Below are positions 1 through 8,111 of a DNA stretch of 64,000 nt, in pieces. This stretch comes from Billgrantia desiderata (lineage in GTDB: Bacteria; Pseudomonadota; Gammaproteobacteria; Pseudomonadales; Halomonadaceae). Under the pieces are notes generated by a model. It saw nothing but the letters and a program-made list of their open reading frames with translations, was not told the origin of the DNA and did no database searches. Each line of letters opens with the position of its first letter. Positions within the stretch are counted from its first letter, which is position 1. The DNA lies in contig JAAQTN010000017.1 of assembly GCA_011742915.1 (NCBI GenBank), positions 1 through 64,000 on the forward strand, written 5' to 3'. The translations under genes and the position numbers were made by a program.

Positions 1-2
1 TG

Positions 3-161
3 GAGCAGACGCTCAAACGCTACGCTTGGCTGTACAATCACCACATCCCGCAGAAGGCGCTGCATCATCAATCACCGGTCACGGCGATGAAGGAGTGGCA
101 GGCCAAACGACCAGAGATATTTACCAAGCGGGTAGTCAATCACACGGGACCCGACATATAG
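3..161 (+). pseudogene. IS481-family transposase, C-terminal end (cut by window edge)
   Basis: An open frame enters from the left edge and runs 52 codons to a TAG at 159-161. Its residues (RYAWLYNHHIPQKAL, then SPVTAMKEWQAKRPEIF) match the end of the integrase-type catalytic domain of IS481 transposases, where a Y-N-H-x-x-P-Q-x-A-L block is followed by P-x-x-A-M-K-x-W. Only the tail is visible, so whether the element is intact cannot be judged. It faces the solute-binding protein gene at 198-1169 and is separated from it by a hairpin. Family recognition is from the residue pattern only. Confidence 0.8.
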
Positions 162-166
162 TCAAT

Positions 167-192
167 AAGGCCGACTTCTTGGAGTCGGCCTT
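167..192. terminator. Hairpin between convergent transposase tail and TctC-like gene
   Basis: A perfect 10-bp stem (aaggccgact / agtcggcctt) with a 6-base loop lies between the two convergent stops. It probably serves both directions. The T tract is weak on either side, so strength is uncertain. Confidence 0.6.
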
Positions 193-197
193 GCGGA

Positions 198-1169
198 TCA
201 CTCTTCGACACCACCCATCTCTTCGATCAGAGCGGCGAAGGCATCGCGCTGCTCATGCAGGGTGTCGGTGAGCTCTTCTTCGCTCATGTACTGCACCGGC
301 AGCAGCAAGCGCTCTTCGGTCACTTCGATGAAGCGCTCGTCCTGGGTGGCCGCCTCGAGGGCCTCGGCCAGTCGCTCGGCGCGCTCGTCGGATACGTCAT
401 GCGGCAGTACGGCCATCAGGATGTCGCCCGGCGTGATGTCGTAGCCGGCTTCTACCAGGGTGGGGGCATCGGGAAAGGCCACCAGGCGATCGGCAGCCAG
501 GCTCAGCAACACCGGCATCTCGCCGCTGTCGGCATAGCCCGAGTGGGTGCCGCCGCTGTAGGCGAAGTCGACATCGCCGGAGAGAATCAGCGGTGCCATG
601 CCGGCGCCGCCTTCGGTAGGCACGATGCGCAGATCGAGTCCTTCCTGTTCGGCAATATAGTCGATGATGAGCCGGTCCTGAGCGGTCTGGGTGGCATAGC
701 TCACGCCGGGATTCTCGCGCGCGTATTCCACCAGCTCCTCCCAGCTGTCGCCGAAGGGGCGATCCTCGCCGGTGACGAAGCCGGCCTGAGCCAGGGAGAC
801 AGCGCCGACATAGCGGAAGTCGTCCAGCCCATAGTCGGTTTCCATCGCCAGCGGGGCGAAGGTCAGCGGCGAGGAGGGGCCATAGAGGAAGGTATGGCCA
901 TCGTCGGTATTGTTGGTCAGGCGGGTCAGGGCCACTCCCATGCCGGCCCCGGGCTGGTTCACCACGTTGACCGGCTGGCCCAGTTCCTCTTCCAGCACGT
1001 TGGCCAATACCCGGCCCTGGATGTCGGTGCTGCCGCCTGCGCCGAAGCCAATCACCATGGTGAGCGGCTGGCTGGGAAAGTCGTCGGCATTTACGGCAGT
1101 TGCTCCTACGGCCAGCAGTGATGCCAGGGCAACGGAGCTGGTCAACAGTGCCTTCTTCGGATACGTCAT
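198..1169 (-). CDS. Tripartite tricarboxylate transporter substrate-binding protein (TctC/Bug family)
   Basis: A 323-residue periplasmic solute-binding protein. The N-terminus MTYPKKALLTSSVALASLL is a signal peptide. The mature part has the family start DDFPSQPLTMVIGFGAGGSTD followed by a GQPVNVVNQPGAGMG block. Such proteins deliver carboxylates to a TctA/TctB permease. Those subunits are not adjacent, so this is an orphan binding protein or its partners lie beyond the IS fragment on the left. ATG at 1169 is preferred because it has an AGAGG eight bases upstream; a TTG two codons earlier is the alternative. Confidence 0.88.
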   Translation of the reverse strand: MTYPKKALLTSSVALASLLAVGATAVNADDFPSQPLTMVIGFGAGGSTDIQGRVLANVLEEELGQPVNVVNQPGAGMGVALTRLTNNTDDGHTFLYGPSSPLTFAPLAMETDYGLDDFRYVGAVSLAQAGFVTGEDRPFGDSWEELVEYARENPGVSYATQTAQDRLIIDYIAEQEGLDLRIVPTEGGAGMAPLILSGDVDFAYSGGTHSGYADSGEMPVLLSLAADRLVAFPDAPTLVEAGYDITPGDILMAVLPHDVSDERAERLAEALEAATQDERFIEVTEERLLLPVQYMSEEELTDTLHEQRDAFAALIEEMGGVEE

Positions 1170-1278
1170 CGTCAAGCCTCTAACTTATTGGAATGATGTT
1201 TCTTCTGTTGGCTCAGTAAACCTAGCACACTAACGAGGCGGCGATCCTCCCGCCGTGGGTTTGCCCGCTTACAGCTGC

Positions 1279-1284
1279 TAGAAT
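1279..1284 (+). promoter_or_regulatory. Candidate -10 box of the HI0933-family gene
   Basis: TAGAAT followed by G occurs here and again before dnaX and the arsR-type gene in this window, so it looks like a recurrent -10 hexamer. It overlaps an ATG at 1283, which argues that translation starts later, at GTG 1322. No good -35 is evident. Confidence 0.4.
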
Positions 1285-1321
1285 GCGCAGCCTCGAAGTG
1301 GCAACCCGGTGGGCGACGCAG

Positions 1322-2533
1322 GTGAGCATTCAAGCGGATGTGGTGGTGATCGGCGCAGGCGCCGCCGGGTTGATGTGTGCCCTCACGGCGGGCTATGCGG
1401 GTCGGCGGGTGCTGGTACTCGACCATGCCAACAAGCCGGGCAAGAAGATCCTCATGTCGGGTGGGGGGCGCTGCAACTTCACCAACCTGGCCACCGGCCC
1501 GGCCAACTTCTTCTCTGCCAATCCGCACTTCTGCATTTCGGCGCTCAAGCGCTACCGCCCCGAGCACTTCGTCGAGCTGGTGGAGCGCCACGCCGTGGAG
1601 TACGTGGAGAAAGCGCCGGGCCAGCTGTTCTGCGCGCATTCGGCCAAGGAGTTGCTCGACGTGCTGCTCACCGAGTGCGAGTGGGCCGGGGTGGAGCTGC
1701 GCTTGAAGACGAGCGTGGAGCGCATCGAGAGAGCGGGAGAGGGCATGCGGCTGGCCACTTCGGCGGGCCGTATCGAAGCGGGCGCGGTGGTGATCGCTAC
1801 GGGCGGACTCTCGATCCCCACCATGGGCGCTACCGGTTTCGGCTACGACATCGCCCGTCAGTTCGGCCTCGGCGTGACGCAGACGCGTCCGGCACTGGTG
1901 CCGTTCACCCTGACCTCGCAGTGGAAGGAGCGGGCGGCCGAGCTGGCCGGGGTGAGCTGCGACGTGGCGGTGAGCGCGCTACGCGACGGCCAGCGCTTGG
2001 GGCCGGGGCGGCAGCGGCGCTATCGTGAGCCTATGCTGTTCACCCACCGCGGCCTTTCCGGCCCCGGCATGCTGCAGATCTCCAGCTACTGGCAGCCCGG
2101 CGACGAACTGGAGATCGATCTGCTGCCTGGGCTCGGGATTGCCGACGCGCTTGCCGAGGCGCGTCAGGCGGCACCGCGGCGTCAGCTTTCCACCTGGCTG
2201 GGCGAGCACCTGCCGCGCCGCCTGGCCCAGGCGCTAGTGGAATGGCACGGCGAAGACCCCACCCTGGCCGAGCTTTCCAACTCCCGCATCGAGGCCTGGC
2301 AGGCTCGCCTGGGGGCCTGGCGGCTCAAGCCCGCCGGCACCGAGGGCTGGCGTACCGCCGAGGTGACCCTGGGTGGCGTGGATACCGCGGCGATCTCGTC
2401 GAAGGACTTCAGCGTCGAGGGGCTGCCGCAACTGCGCTTCATCGGTGAGGTGCTCGACGTGACCGGCGAGCTCGGCGGCTACAACTTCCAGTGGGCCTGG
2501 GCCTCGGGCGTGGCCTGCGGGCTCTCGCTGTAG
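1322..2533 (+). CDS. NAD(P)/FAD-dependent oxidoreductase, HI0933 (YhiN) family
   Basis: A 403-residue flavoprotein of the HI0933/BaiN type. It opens with an FAD-binding Rossmann motif (DVVVIGAGAAGLMCALTA), then the family signature KPGKKILMSGGGRCNFTN. The C-terminus has the second dinucleotide block (GEVLDVTGELGGYNFQWAW). The physiological substrate of these cytosolic enzymes is generally unknown. GTG 1322 gives the standard family N-terminus; an ATG at 1283 would add 13 residues but sits on a likely -10 box. It stands alone before egtB. Confidence 0.88.
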   Translation: MSIQADVVVIGAGAAGLMCALTAGYAGRRVLVLDHANKPGKKILMSGGGRCNFTNLATGPANFFSANPHFCISALKRYRPEHFVELVERHAVEYVEKAPGQLFCAHSAKELLDVLLTECEWAGVELRLKTSVERIERAGEGMRLATSAGRIEAGAVVIATGGLSIPTMGATGFGYDIARQFGLGVTQTRPALVPFTLTSQWKERAAELAGVSCDVAVSALRDGQRLGPGRQRRYREPMLFTHRGLSGPGMLQISSYWQPGDELEIDLLPGLGIADALAEARQAAPRRQLSTWLGEHLPRRLAQALVEWHGEDPTLAELSNSRIEAWQARLGAWRLKPAGTEGWRTAEVTLGGVDTAAISSKDFSVEGLPQLRFIGEVLDVTGELGGYNFQWAWASGVACGLSL

Positions 2534-2659
2534 CAATTGCAGGGGACGCGACAAAACCTTACCTAACGTAACCGGTCGCTTGCGGCAGCCTTGCTACGCT
2601 GGATAGACCTGTTCGTCTGGATGGTTCGTCACGGATGTGGCTCGTCACAGGAGTGCGCC

Positions 2660-3973
2660 ATGCCCCCCTTAGCTCATGAGTTGGCCTCCCCCCAGCAGTT
2701 GGAAACGCCCGATACCCTTCACACCAAGGAGTGGCTGAGACGCTACCAGCGCATACGCCAGGCCTCCGAGCGGCTGTGCCAGCCGCTGTCTACCGAGGAC
2801 TACGTGATCCAGAGCATGGATGACGTCAGCCCGCCGAAGTGGCATCTCGCCCACGTCACCTGGTTCTTCGAAGCGTTCCTTCTCGCTCCCTTTCAGCCCC
2901 GCTATCGACCTCTCGATCCCGTCTACGATCACCTCTTCAACTCCTATTACGAGACCCACGGCGTGCCCTTTCCGCGACCGCATCGCGGTACGCTGTCGCG
3001 TCCCACGGTGGCCGACGTCTACCGCTATCGAGCCCATGTCGACGCGGCCATGGCGGAGTTGCTCGAGTCGCCGCCGCCCGCAAATGCCGGGGAGATCGTC
3101 CGCCGCGTCGAGCTGGGGCTGCACCATGAGCAGCAGCACCAGGAACTGCTGCTCATGGACATCAAGCACATCCTGGCCCAGAACCCGCTGTGCCCCGCCT
3201 ACCGCGACGACCTGGTATCACCACCGGAGGAGACCCCGGGCGATCTGGCCTGGCTCGAGCATGCCGCCGGCATTCGCGAGATCGGCCACGACCTGCAAAC
3301 CGGCTTCGCCTATGACAACGAAGGGCCGGTGCATCGGCAGTTTCTCGAGGCGTTCCAGTTGGCCAATCGACCGGTGACCAACGCCGAGTTCCTGGCCTTC
3401 ATCGAAGACGGCGGCTATACCCGCCCGGCGCTGTGGCTCTCCGATGGCTGGCAGCAGGTCGGCCAGGCCGGCTGGCAGGCGCCGCTGTATTGGGTGAAGC
3501 GCGAAGAGGGCTGGTACCACTACACCCTGGGCGGACTGCGGCCGGTCGACCCGCAGGCGCCGGTGGTGCACGTGAGCTTCTTCGAGGCCGATGCCTATGC
3601 GTGTTGGGCCGGGGCGCGGCTGCCGAGCGAGGCGGAGTGGGAGGTGGCGGCCCGGGACGCATCCATGGGCGGCAATTTCGTCGAGAGCGACCACCTGCAG
3701 CCGGTGGCCGCCGCGGCGCGGGGCAGTGCCGCGGCTCAACTGTTCGGCGACGTATGGGAGTGGACCGGCAGCGCCTACCGGCCCTATCCGGGATTTCGGG
3801 CGCTGCCCGGCACCCTGGGCGAGTACAACGGCAAGTTCATGTCGGGACAGATGGTGCTGCGTGGGGGCTGCTGCGCCACGCCGAGCGATCACATTCGCCC
3901 GACCTACCGCAACTTCTTCCCACCCCACGCCCGCTGGGCGTTCTCAGGTTTCCGCCTGGCCAGGGAGGCATGA
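2660..3973 (+). CDS. egtB: Ergothioneine biosynthesis protein EgtB (iron-dependent sulfoxide synthase)
   Basis: A 437-residue non-heme iron enzyme that oxidatively joins a thiol (cysteine or gamma-glutamylcysteine) to hercynine. The N-terminal DinB-like half carries the iron ligands: His in WHLAHVTWFFE (about 62-65) and the HxxxHxE motif HEQQHQE at 156-162. The C-terminal half is an FGE-sulfatase fold with GDVWEWTGSAY and a G-F-R-L end. ATG 2660 is preceded by CAGGAG. The stop lies one base before egtD, so the two are co-transcribed. No egtA, egtC or egtE lies beside it. Confidence 0.95.
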   Translation: MPPLAHELASPQQLETPDTLHTKEWLRRYQRIRQASERLCQPLSTEDYVIQSMDDVSPPKWHLAHVTWFFEAFLLAPFQPRYRPLDPVYDHLFNSYYETHGVPFPRPHRGTLSRPTVADVYRYRAHVDAAMAELLESPPPANAGEIVRRVELGLHHEQQHQELLLMDIKHILAQNPLCPAYRDDLVSPPEETPGDLAWLEHAAGIREIGHDLQTGFAYDNEGPVHRQFLEAFQLANRPVTNAEFLAFIEDGGYTRPALWLSDGWQQVGQAGWQAPLYWVKREEGWYHYTLGGLRPVDPQAPVVHVSFFEADAYACWAGARLPSEAEWEVAARDASMGGNFVESDHLQPVAAAARGSAAAQLFGDVWEWTGSAYRPYPGFRALPGTLGEYNGKFMSGQMVLRGGCCATPSDHIRPTYRNFFPPHARWAFSGFRLAREA

Positions 3974-3974
3974 C

Positions 3975-4940
3975 ATGGACCCGTTCGTCACTTTTCACGA
4001 CCAGCACTCACCGGCGGCGGCGGGTTCGCTGAGCCAGGAGCTGATGGTTGGGCTTGCCGCCACGCCGAAATACACCTCGCCCAAGTTCTTCTACGATCGC
4101 CGCGGCTCGGAGCTGTTCGACGCCATCTGCGAGCAGCCCGAGTACTATCCCACCCGCACGGAAGAGGCGATTTTGCGTGCTGCCGTAAGGGAGATCGCCG
4201 AGGTGGTGGGGCGCGACGCGACCCTGATCGAGCTGGGCAGCGGCGCTAGCCGCAAGGTGCGGCTGCTGCTCGAGGCGCTGCATCCGGCCTGCTATCTGGG
4301 CGTGGACATTTCACGGGACTTTCTGCTCGACAGCACGCGCCGCCTGGCCACCGACTACCCCTGGCTGGAGGTGCATGCGGCCTGCGCCGATTTCTCGCAG
4401 CCGATGTGCTGGCCCGAGGGGCTGTCGGGAGAGCGTCCGGTGGCGTTCTTTCCCGGCTCGAGCATCGGTAACTTCACCCCCGCAGAGGCCGAGGCGTTCC
4501 TGGTGGGGCTGGCGCAGCTGCTCCCACCCGGCGGCGGGCTGTTGATCGGTGTCGACCTGATCAAGGATCGGGCGATACTTAACGCCGCCTACAACGATGC
4601 TGCCGGCATCACGGCGGCCTTCAACCTCAATTTACTGGAGCGGCTGCGCCGTGATTTCGAGGCCGAGGTGGAGCCGTCGCGGTTTCACCATCTGGCCTTC
4701 TACAATGAAGTCGAATCGCGCATCGAAATGCATCTGGTGAGTCGCTGCGACCAGGCCATTCGCTTGGCCGAGGAGCGTTTCTTCTTCGCCGAGGGCGAGA
4801 GCCTTCACACCGAAAATTCCTACAAGTACAGCGTGGCCGGATTTGTCGAGCTGGCGGGGCGCGCCGGGTTCGAGCCGTGTGCGCATTGGACCGATCGCGA
4901 TGCGCTATTCTGCATCCACTATCTGGAGCGGGCGGCCTGA
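3975..4940 (+). CDS. egtD: L-histidine N(alpha)-methyltransferase EgtD
   Basis: A 321-residue SAM-dependent enzyme that trimethylates histidine to hercynine, the substrate of EgtB. The family start is visible as TPKYTSPKFFYDRRGSELFD, followed by the SAM motif LIELGSGAS at 84-92 and FFPGSSIGNF. The ATG at 3975 follows the egtB TGA by a single base. The ribosome site GGGAGG lies inside the end of egtB. Together egtB and egtD form a two-gene ergothioneine unit. Confidence 0.95.
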   Translation: MDPFVTFHDQHSPAAAGSLSQELMVGLAATPKYTSPKFFYDRRGSELFDAICEQPEYYPTRTEEAILRAAVREIAEVVGRDATLIELGSGASRKVRLLLEALHPACYLGVDISRDFLLDSTRRLATDYPWLEVHAACADFSQPMCWPEGLSGERPVAFFPGSSIGNFTPAEAEAFLVGLAQLLPPGGGLLIGVDLIKDRAILNAAYNDAAGITAAFNLNLLERLRRDFEAEVEPSRFHHLAFYNEVESRIEMHLVSRCDQAIRLAEERFFFAEGESLHTENSYKYSVAGFVELAGRAGFEPCAHWTDRDALFCIHYLERAA

Positions 4941-5003
4941 TGGCGTCACCCGTAAACCGGGCTATGCTGCAAGCAGAACCATGCTGGAAGCCGAGGGCCA
5001 CCC

Positions 5004-5654
5004 ATGACCATGATCGCGATACAGGACTCTTCCCGGTCCGAAGCCTCTGCATTTGCCGATCTCGTCGTCGACGAGGCCGTGCGTCAGGCCGAGGAGCGCG
5101 GCTGGCAGGCGGTGCGGCTCTCGGATGTGGCACGCAACCTGGAGCTGCCGATGTCAGTGGTGCTGGAGCGCTTTCGCGACATGGACGCGGTAGCGAATGC
5201 CTGGTTCCAGCGCGGCTGGCGAGCCATGCTGGCGGAAAAGCCGGAAACCTTCGACGACTGGCCGGAGCGGGTGCGTATCGAGCATTGTCTGCAGGCCTGG
5301 TTCGATACCTTCGCCGCCCATCGCCAGGTCACCGTGCAGATGCTCCGGACCAAGGCGCATCTGCCGCATCCCCACACCTGGGTGCCGCTGGTGTTCGACC
5401 TGTCACGCACCGTTCAGTGGCTGCGCGAGGCGGCACGTCTGGAAGCCCGTTACGGCACGCGTCGCGCTCAGCTGGAAGAGGTCGCCCTCACCAGCCTGTT
5501 CGTGGCGGCGCTGGCGGTGTGGGCGAGGGATACCAGCGAAGGGCAGCGCAAGACACGCCACTTCATCGACAAGCGCCTGAAGCGTGGCGAGAGCTGGATG
5601 CGATGGGTACCGAGCGGGGTTAAAGGCCGACATAAGGCCGAAGCGCAGCTCTAG
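5004..5654 (+). CDS. TetR/AcrR-like transcriptional regulator
   Basis: A 216-residue protein with a TetR-type N-terminal helix-turn-helix at about residues 37-63 (AVRLSDVARNLELPMSVVLERF), where F-R-D-M-D replaces the usual F-x-x-K-x-x-L. The helical C-terminal half has no recognisable ligand signature. It lies 63 bases after egtD in the same direction and may be read with it or from its own promoter. The ATG at 5004 follows a purine-rich stretch; a second ATG at 5010 is possible. Target and ligand are unknown. Confidence 0.72.
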   Translation: MTMIAIQDSSRSEASAFADLVVDEAVRQAEERGWQAVRLSDVARNLELPMSVVLERFRDMDAVANAWFQRGWRAMLAEKPETFDDWPERVRIEHCLQAWFDTFAAHRQVTVQMLRTKAHLPHPHTWVPLVFDLSRTVQWLREAARLEARYGTRRAQLEEVALTSLFVAALAVWARDTSEGQRKTRHFIDKRLKRGESWMRWVPSGVKGRHKAEAQL

Positions 5655-5795
5655 GCTCTGCCCGAAAACTGGCTGCGCTCGGCCATACGGCGTTAAAAAT
5701 CAGCTCAAAGTACTCATTTACACACCGTAAACTCCGTCTTTTCGCTGATTTTTGCCTTGTCTGGCCTTCGCTCGCCGACTTTTCGTACAAAGCCT
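5654..5795. repeat. Large imperfect palindromic intergenic repeat
   Basis: The outer arms ggctctgcccgaaaa (from 5654) and the reverse complement of tttcgtacaaagcc (to about 5792) pair imperfectly. An inner perfect pair is aaaaatcagc (5695-5704) with gctgattttt (5744-5753). The block from 5671 to 5693 recurs with two mismatches at 35069-35091. It fills the gap between the convergent TetR-like and yqjK-like genes and may also terminate transcription. Confidence 0.65.
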
Positions 5796-5821
5796 GAACC
5801 GCCTTTCGAAGTCGTGGGCGG

Positions 5822-6163
5822 TCAGCGAACCTTCCCGAGCAGGTGCCTGGCTCGATGCAGCAGCAGGGCACCGGCGGTGGCTTGTCTGGTCAGCCGTATC
5901 AGCGTACGAGGATGGCGCAAGCCGGCGACCAGCAGGGCGCCGGCGGCCAGGTAGGCCACTCCCCGATAGTGTTTGAGAAAGGGCTTGAGGGAGCCCTCGA
6001 GACGCTGCCAGCCGGCATTGAGCCCCAAGGAACTCTGCTGCCAACGCTCCGCTTCCACCAGAAGTTCGATACGCTGCCGTTCGATAGTGGCGATGAGTTC
6101 GGCCTTGCGCTGGGCACGGCTCGCGGCAGCGGGCAGGGATTTCTCAACGGCGCGGCGTGTCAC
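5822..6163 (-). CDS. YqjK-like small membrane-associated protein
   Basis: A 113-residue protein, last of three overlapping genes matching the E. coli yqjD-yqjE-yqjK order. It is rich in Arg/Lys with one hydrophobic stretch (VAYLAAGALLVAGL) near residue 70. The GTG start at 6163 has GGAGGA five bases upstream, and the reading frame overlaps the end of the yqjE-like gene by about 20 bases. Function is not established. Assignment rests on position and general composition. Confidence 0.65.
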   Translation of the reverse strand: MTRRAVEKSLPAAASRAQRKAELIATIERQRIELLVEAERWQQSSLGLNAGWQRLEGSLKPFLKHYRGVAYLAAGALLVAGLRHPRTLIRLTRQATAGALLLHRARHLLGKVR

Positions 6164-6545
6164 GCGGCTCCTCCATCAGGTGACGGTCCAGCGCGAGCTG
6201 AGCCAGTGTCTCCTTGAGCAGGGTATGGCGACGCGCCAGGCGCATCCCCCAGAGTGCCAGGCCGATGCCGCTGCCCAGCAGCACCAGAGCGCTGATGCCG
6301 ATGGCGGCCAGGCGGTGAGTGTCCCAGAACAGTACCACCACCAGCAGGGTCAGCATGCCCAGGCCCAGCAGCAGCAGCAGCAGGCTGAGCCCGAGCATCA
6401 GCAGCAGCGTGACGAGGCGGGCGCGCTCCTCTTCGAGTTCGAGAACGGCGAGGCGCAAACGCGTCTCGCCCGTCGCCACCAGATTGGCCAGAATTCGCTT
6501 GGCGATGCTGAACAGGCGTTGCGCCGGTCCTTCGCTTGCAGCCAT
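6144..6545 (-). CDS. yqjE: YqjE-like inner-membrane protein (phage holin superfamily type)
   Basis: A 133-residue protein with an amphipathic N-terminal part and two adjacent transmembrane helices: LVTLLLMLGLSLLLLLLG and a second one around IGISALVLLGSGIGLALW. This is the layout of the YqjE/holin-X family of small inner-membrane proteins. ATG 6545 overlaps the TGA of the upstream yqjD-like gene by one base, so the genes are translationally coupled. Role is probably envelope or stress related, by analogy only. Confidence 0.8.
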   Translation of the reverse strand: MAASEGPAQRLFSIAKRILANLVATGETRLRLAVLELEEERARLVTLLLMLGLSLLLLLLGLGMLTLLVVVLFWDTHRLAAIGISALVLLGSGIGLALWGMRLARRHTLLKETLAQLALDRHLMEEPRDTPRR

Positions 6546-6877
6546 CAACGGCGTCCGATGAGCATGCCGATGACGACGCCCACCGCAGCGCCGATGCCGA
6601 TGCTGGTCCAGGGATTCTCGTGCACGTAGCGGTCGCAGGCGTCGGCCTGCTGGTGCATGGTGTCGCGTGCTTCGCCATAGAGCCGCTCACCGCGGGCTTC
6701 GAGTCGGTCGCGGGTGTCCTTCAGCCGCTGTTCGGCGCGCTCGCGCAGTTCCTTGATGTTGCTGCGGGAATCGTCGGCGGTGGCGTGCACTAGCTCCTCG
6801 ATGGTGCGGGTGAGCTGGTGCAGGTCTTCCTTGAGTTGCCGAGTGGTTTCATCGGTATGCGGGGTGCGCGTTGCCAT
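6545..6877 (-). CDS. yqjD: DUF883 family protein (YqjD/ElaB type)
   Basis: A 110-residue protein with a long helical heptad-rich N-terminal part (residues about 10-75). It ends in a C-terminal membrane anchor, PWTSIGIGAAVGVVIGMLIG, and a short RR tail. These features define YqjD/ElaB proteins, which in E. coli tether ribosomes to the inner membrane in stationary phase. AAAGGAAG precedes the ATG. First gene of the yqjD-yqjE-yqjK set. Confidence 0.88.
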   Translation of the reverse strand: MATRTPHTDETTRQLKEDLHQLTRTIEELVHATADDSRSNIKELRERAEQRLKDTRDRLEARGERLYGEARDTMHQQADACDRYVHENPWTSIGIGAAVGVVIGMLIGRR

Positions 6878-6956
6878 GACAGTCTTCCTTTGACGATGAA
6901 TGACAGCCTCAGCATAGCACTCGCTGATATGAGATCAACGCCGCTACTGTGTCAGG

Positions 6957-7973
6957 TCAGCGCATGCCGCCGGCGCCGGTGAACAGCGGATTGATGCTGA
7001 AGCCTACGCTGACGCGGTGGTTGCGGTGGTCGTAGTCGATCATGCTCTCGCCATAGCCGTAGAAGTACTGGACATGGCCGCGGATGTTGCCGAACAAGGG
7101 CCAGGAGTAGTCCACCTGGGTGCCCATGTTGCCGGGGCTGGGGTTGCCGCGCACCATGACGCTGGCCTCCTGGTCGCCGTTGAAACGGCGCGCGACGGTC
7201 ACGTCGCCATAGCCCCAGTAGCGGTCGATGTCGGGATTGTCGTCGTCGCCGTCGGATTCGGGAATGCGCCAGTGGGGTGCCACTGCCACTGCCCAGTCGC
7301 CGCGCTGGAAGATGCTCTCCAGGTAGATGCGGTTCCAACTGCGCGAGAGCGGCATCGAGCGTCCGTTGGAGAGGTGATTGAAGGCCACCCGGTTGCGCGT
7401 GTTGGTCCAACCCAGGAAGCGCGAGGTGTTGTCGAAATCGACGAACACCTCAGGCTCGTAGTTGGTCTCGCGGAAGGGCGAGGAGGCATCGGTGTTGTAG
7501 GCCTGCCACCAGCTGCGCTGGGTGTAGGCGAAGTAGAGATCCCCGGTGGTGCCCAGGATGTCTTCGAGCAGGTTGACCTTGGCGCTGAACTGGAACTTCA
7601 CCTCGAGATCGTTGGGGCTGCCGTCGGCATAGACGTCGCGAAAGGCCACCTGATTGGGATGCGTGGTATAACTCAGGGGAAACAGGTAATTTCGCCGGTG
7701 CATGGTAATGGCCAGCGGGTTGCGCGTCGATTCCCGCTCCAGCTGACGGCGCTGGGCGATCTCTTCCAGCACGGGGTCATCCACCTCGGTATAGAGGGGG
7801 TCGTCCTCTGGTGGCAGGGCGTCGAGCTGAAGCCGCAATGCCTCCAGCTCGCCGCTCAACGCTTCGATGCGAGATTCGAGCGCTTGTCGCTGGGCATCGG
7901 CCTCGCCCATGGCGAAGGTGGGCAGCAGCCCTAGCACGGCGGCGCTGGCGAAAAGAAGGGAACGGATGGTCAT
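6957..7973 (-). CDS. pldA: Outer-membrane phospholipase A (PldA/OMPLA)
   Basis: A 338-residue outer-membrane beta-barrel lipase. After a signal peptide (MTIRSLLFASAAVLGLLPTF) there is a coiled segment (about 25-60) and then the barrel. The catalytic signature is NHLSNGRS, containing the OMPLA His and Ser with the Asn of SRSWNRIY downstream, plus LYFAYTQRSWWQAYN typical of the family. The frame is open further upstream (to 8033). The ATG at 7973 is chosen because the signal peptide begins there, although its ribosome site is poor. Confidence 0.9.
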   Translation of the reverse strand: MTIRSLLFASAAVLGLLPTFAMGEADAQRQALESRIEALSGELEALRLQLDALPPEDDPLYTEVDDPVLEEIAQRRQLERESTRNPLAITMHRRNYLFPLSYTTHPNQVAFRDVYADGSPNDLEVKFQFSAKVNLLEDILGTTGDLYFAYTQRSWWQAYNTDASSPFRETNYEPEVFVDFDNTSRFLGWTNTRNRVAFNHLSNGRSMPLSRSWNRIYLESIFQRGDWAVAVAPHWRIPESDGDDDNPDIDRYWGYGDVTVARRFNGDQEASVMVRGNPSPGNMGTQVDYSWPLFGNIRGHVQYFYGYGESMIDYDHRNHRVSVGFSINPLFTGAGGMR

Positions 7974-8111
7974 GGAGGAACTCGAAGCGAGGCATTGAGC
8001 TTCCGTTTCTACCATGTCGCCTTGGCAAGTCAACTGCCAGTGCCACTATTGTCATGTTATTGCACCAAGCCGATCCTCGTTCTGACGAGGATCGCTGCTA
8101 CGAGGAATTTC

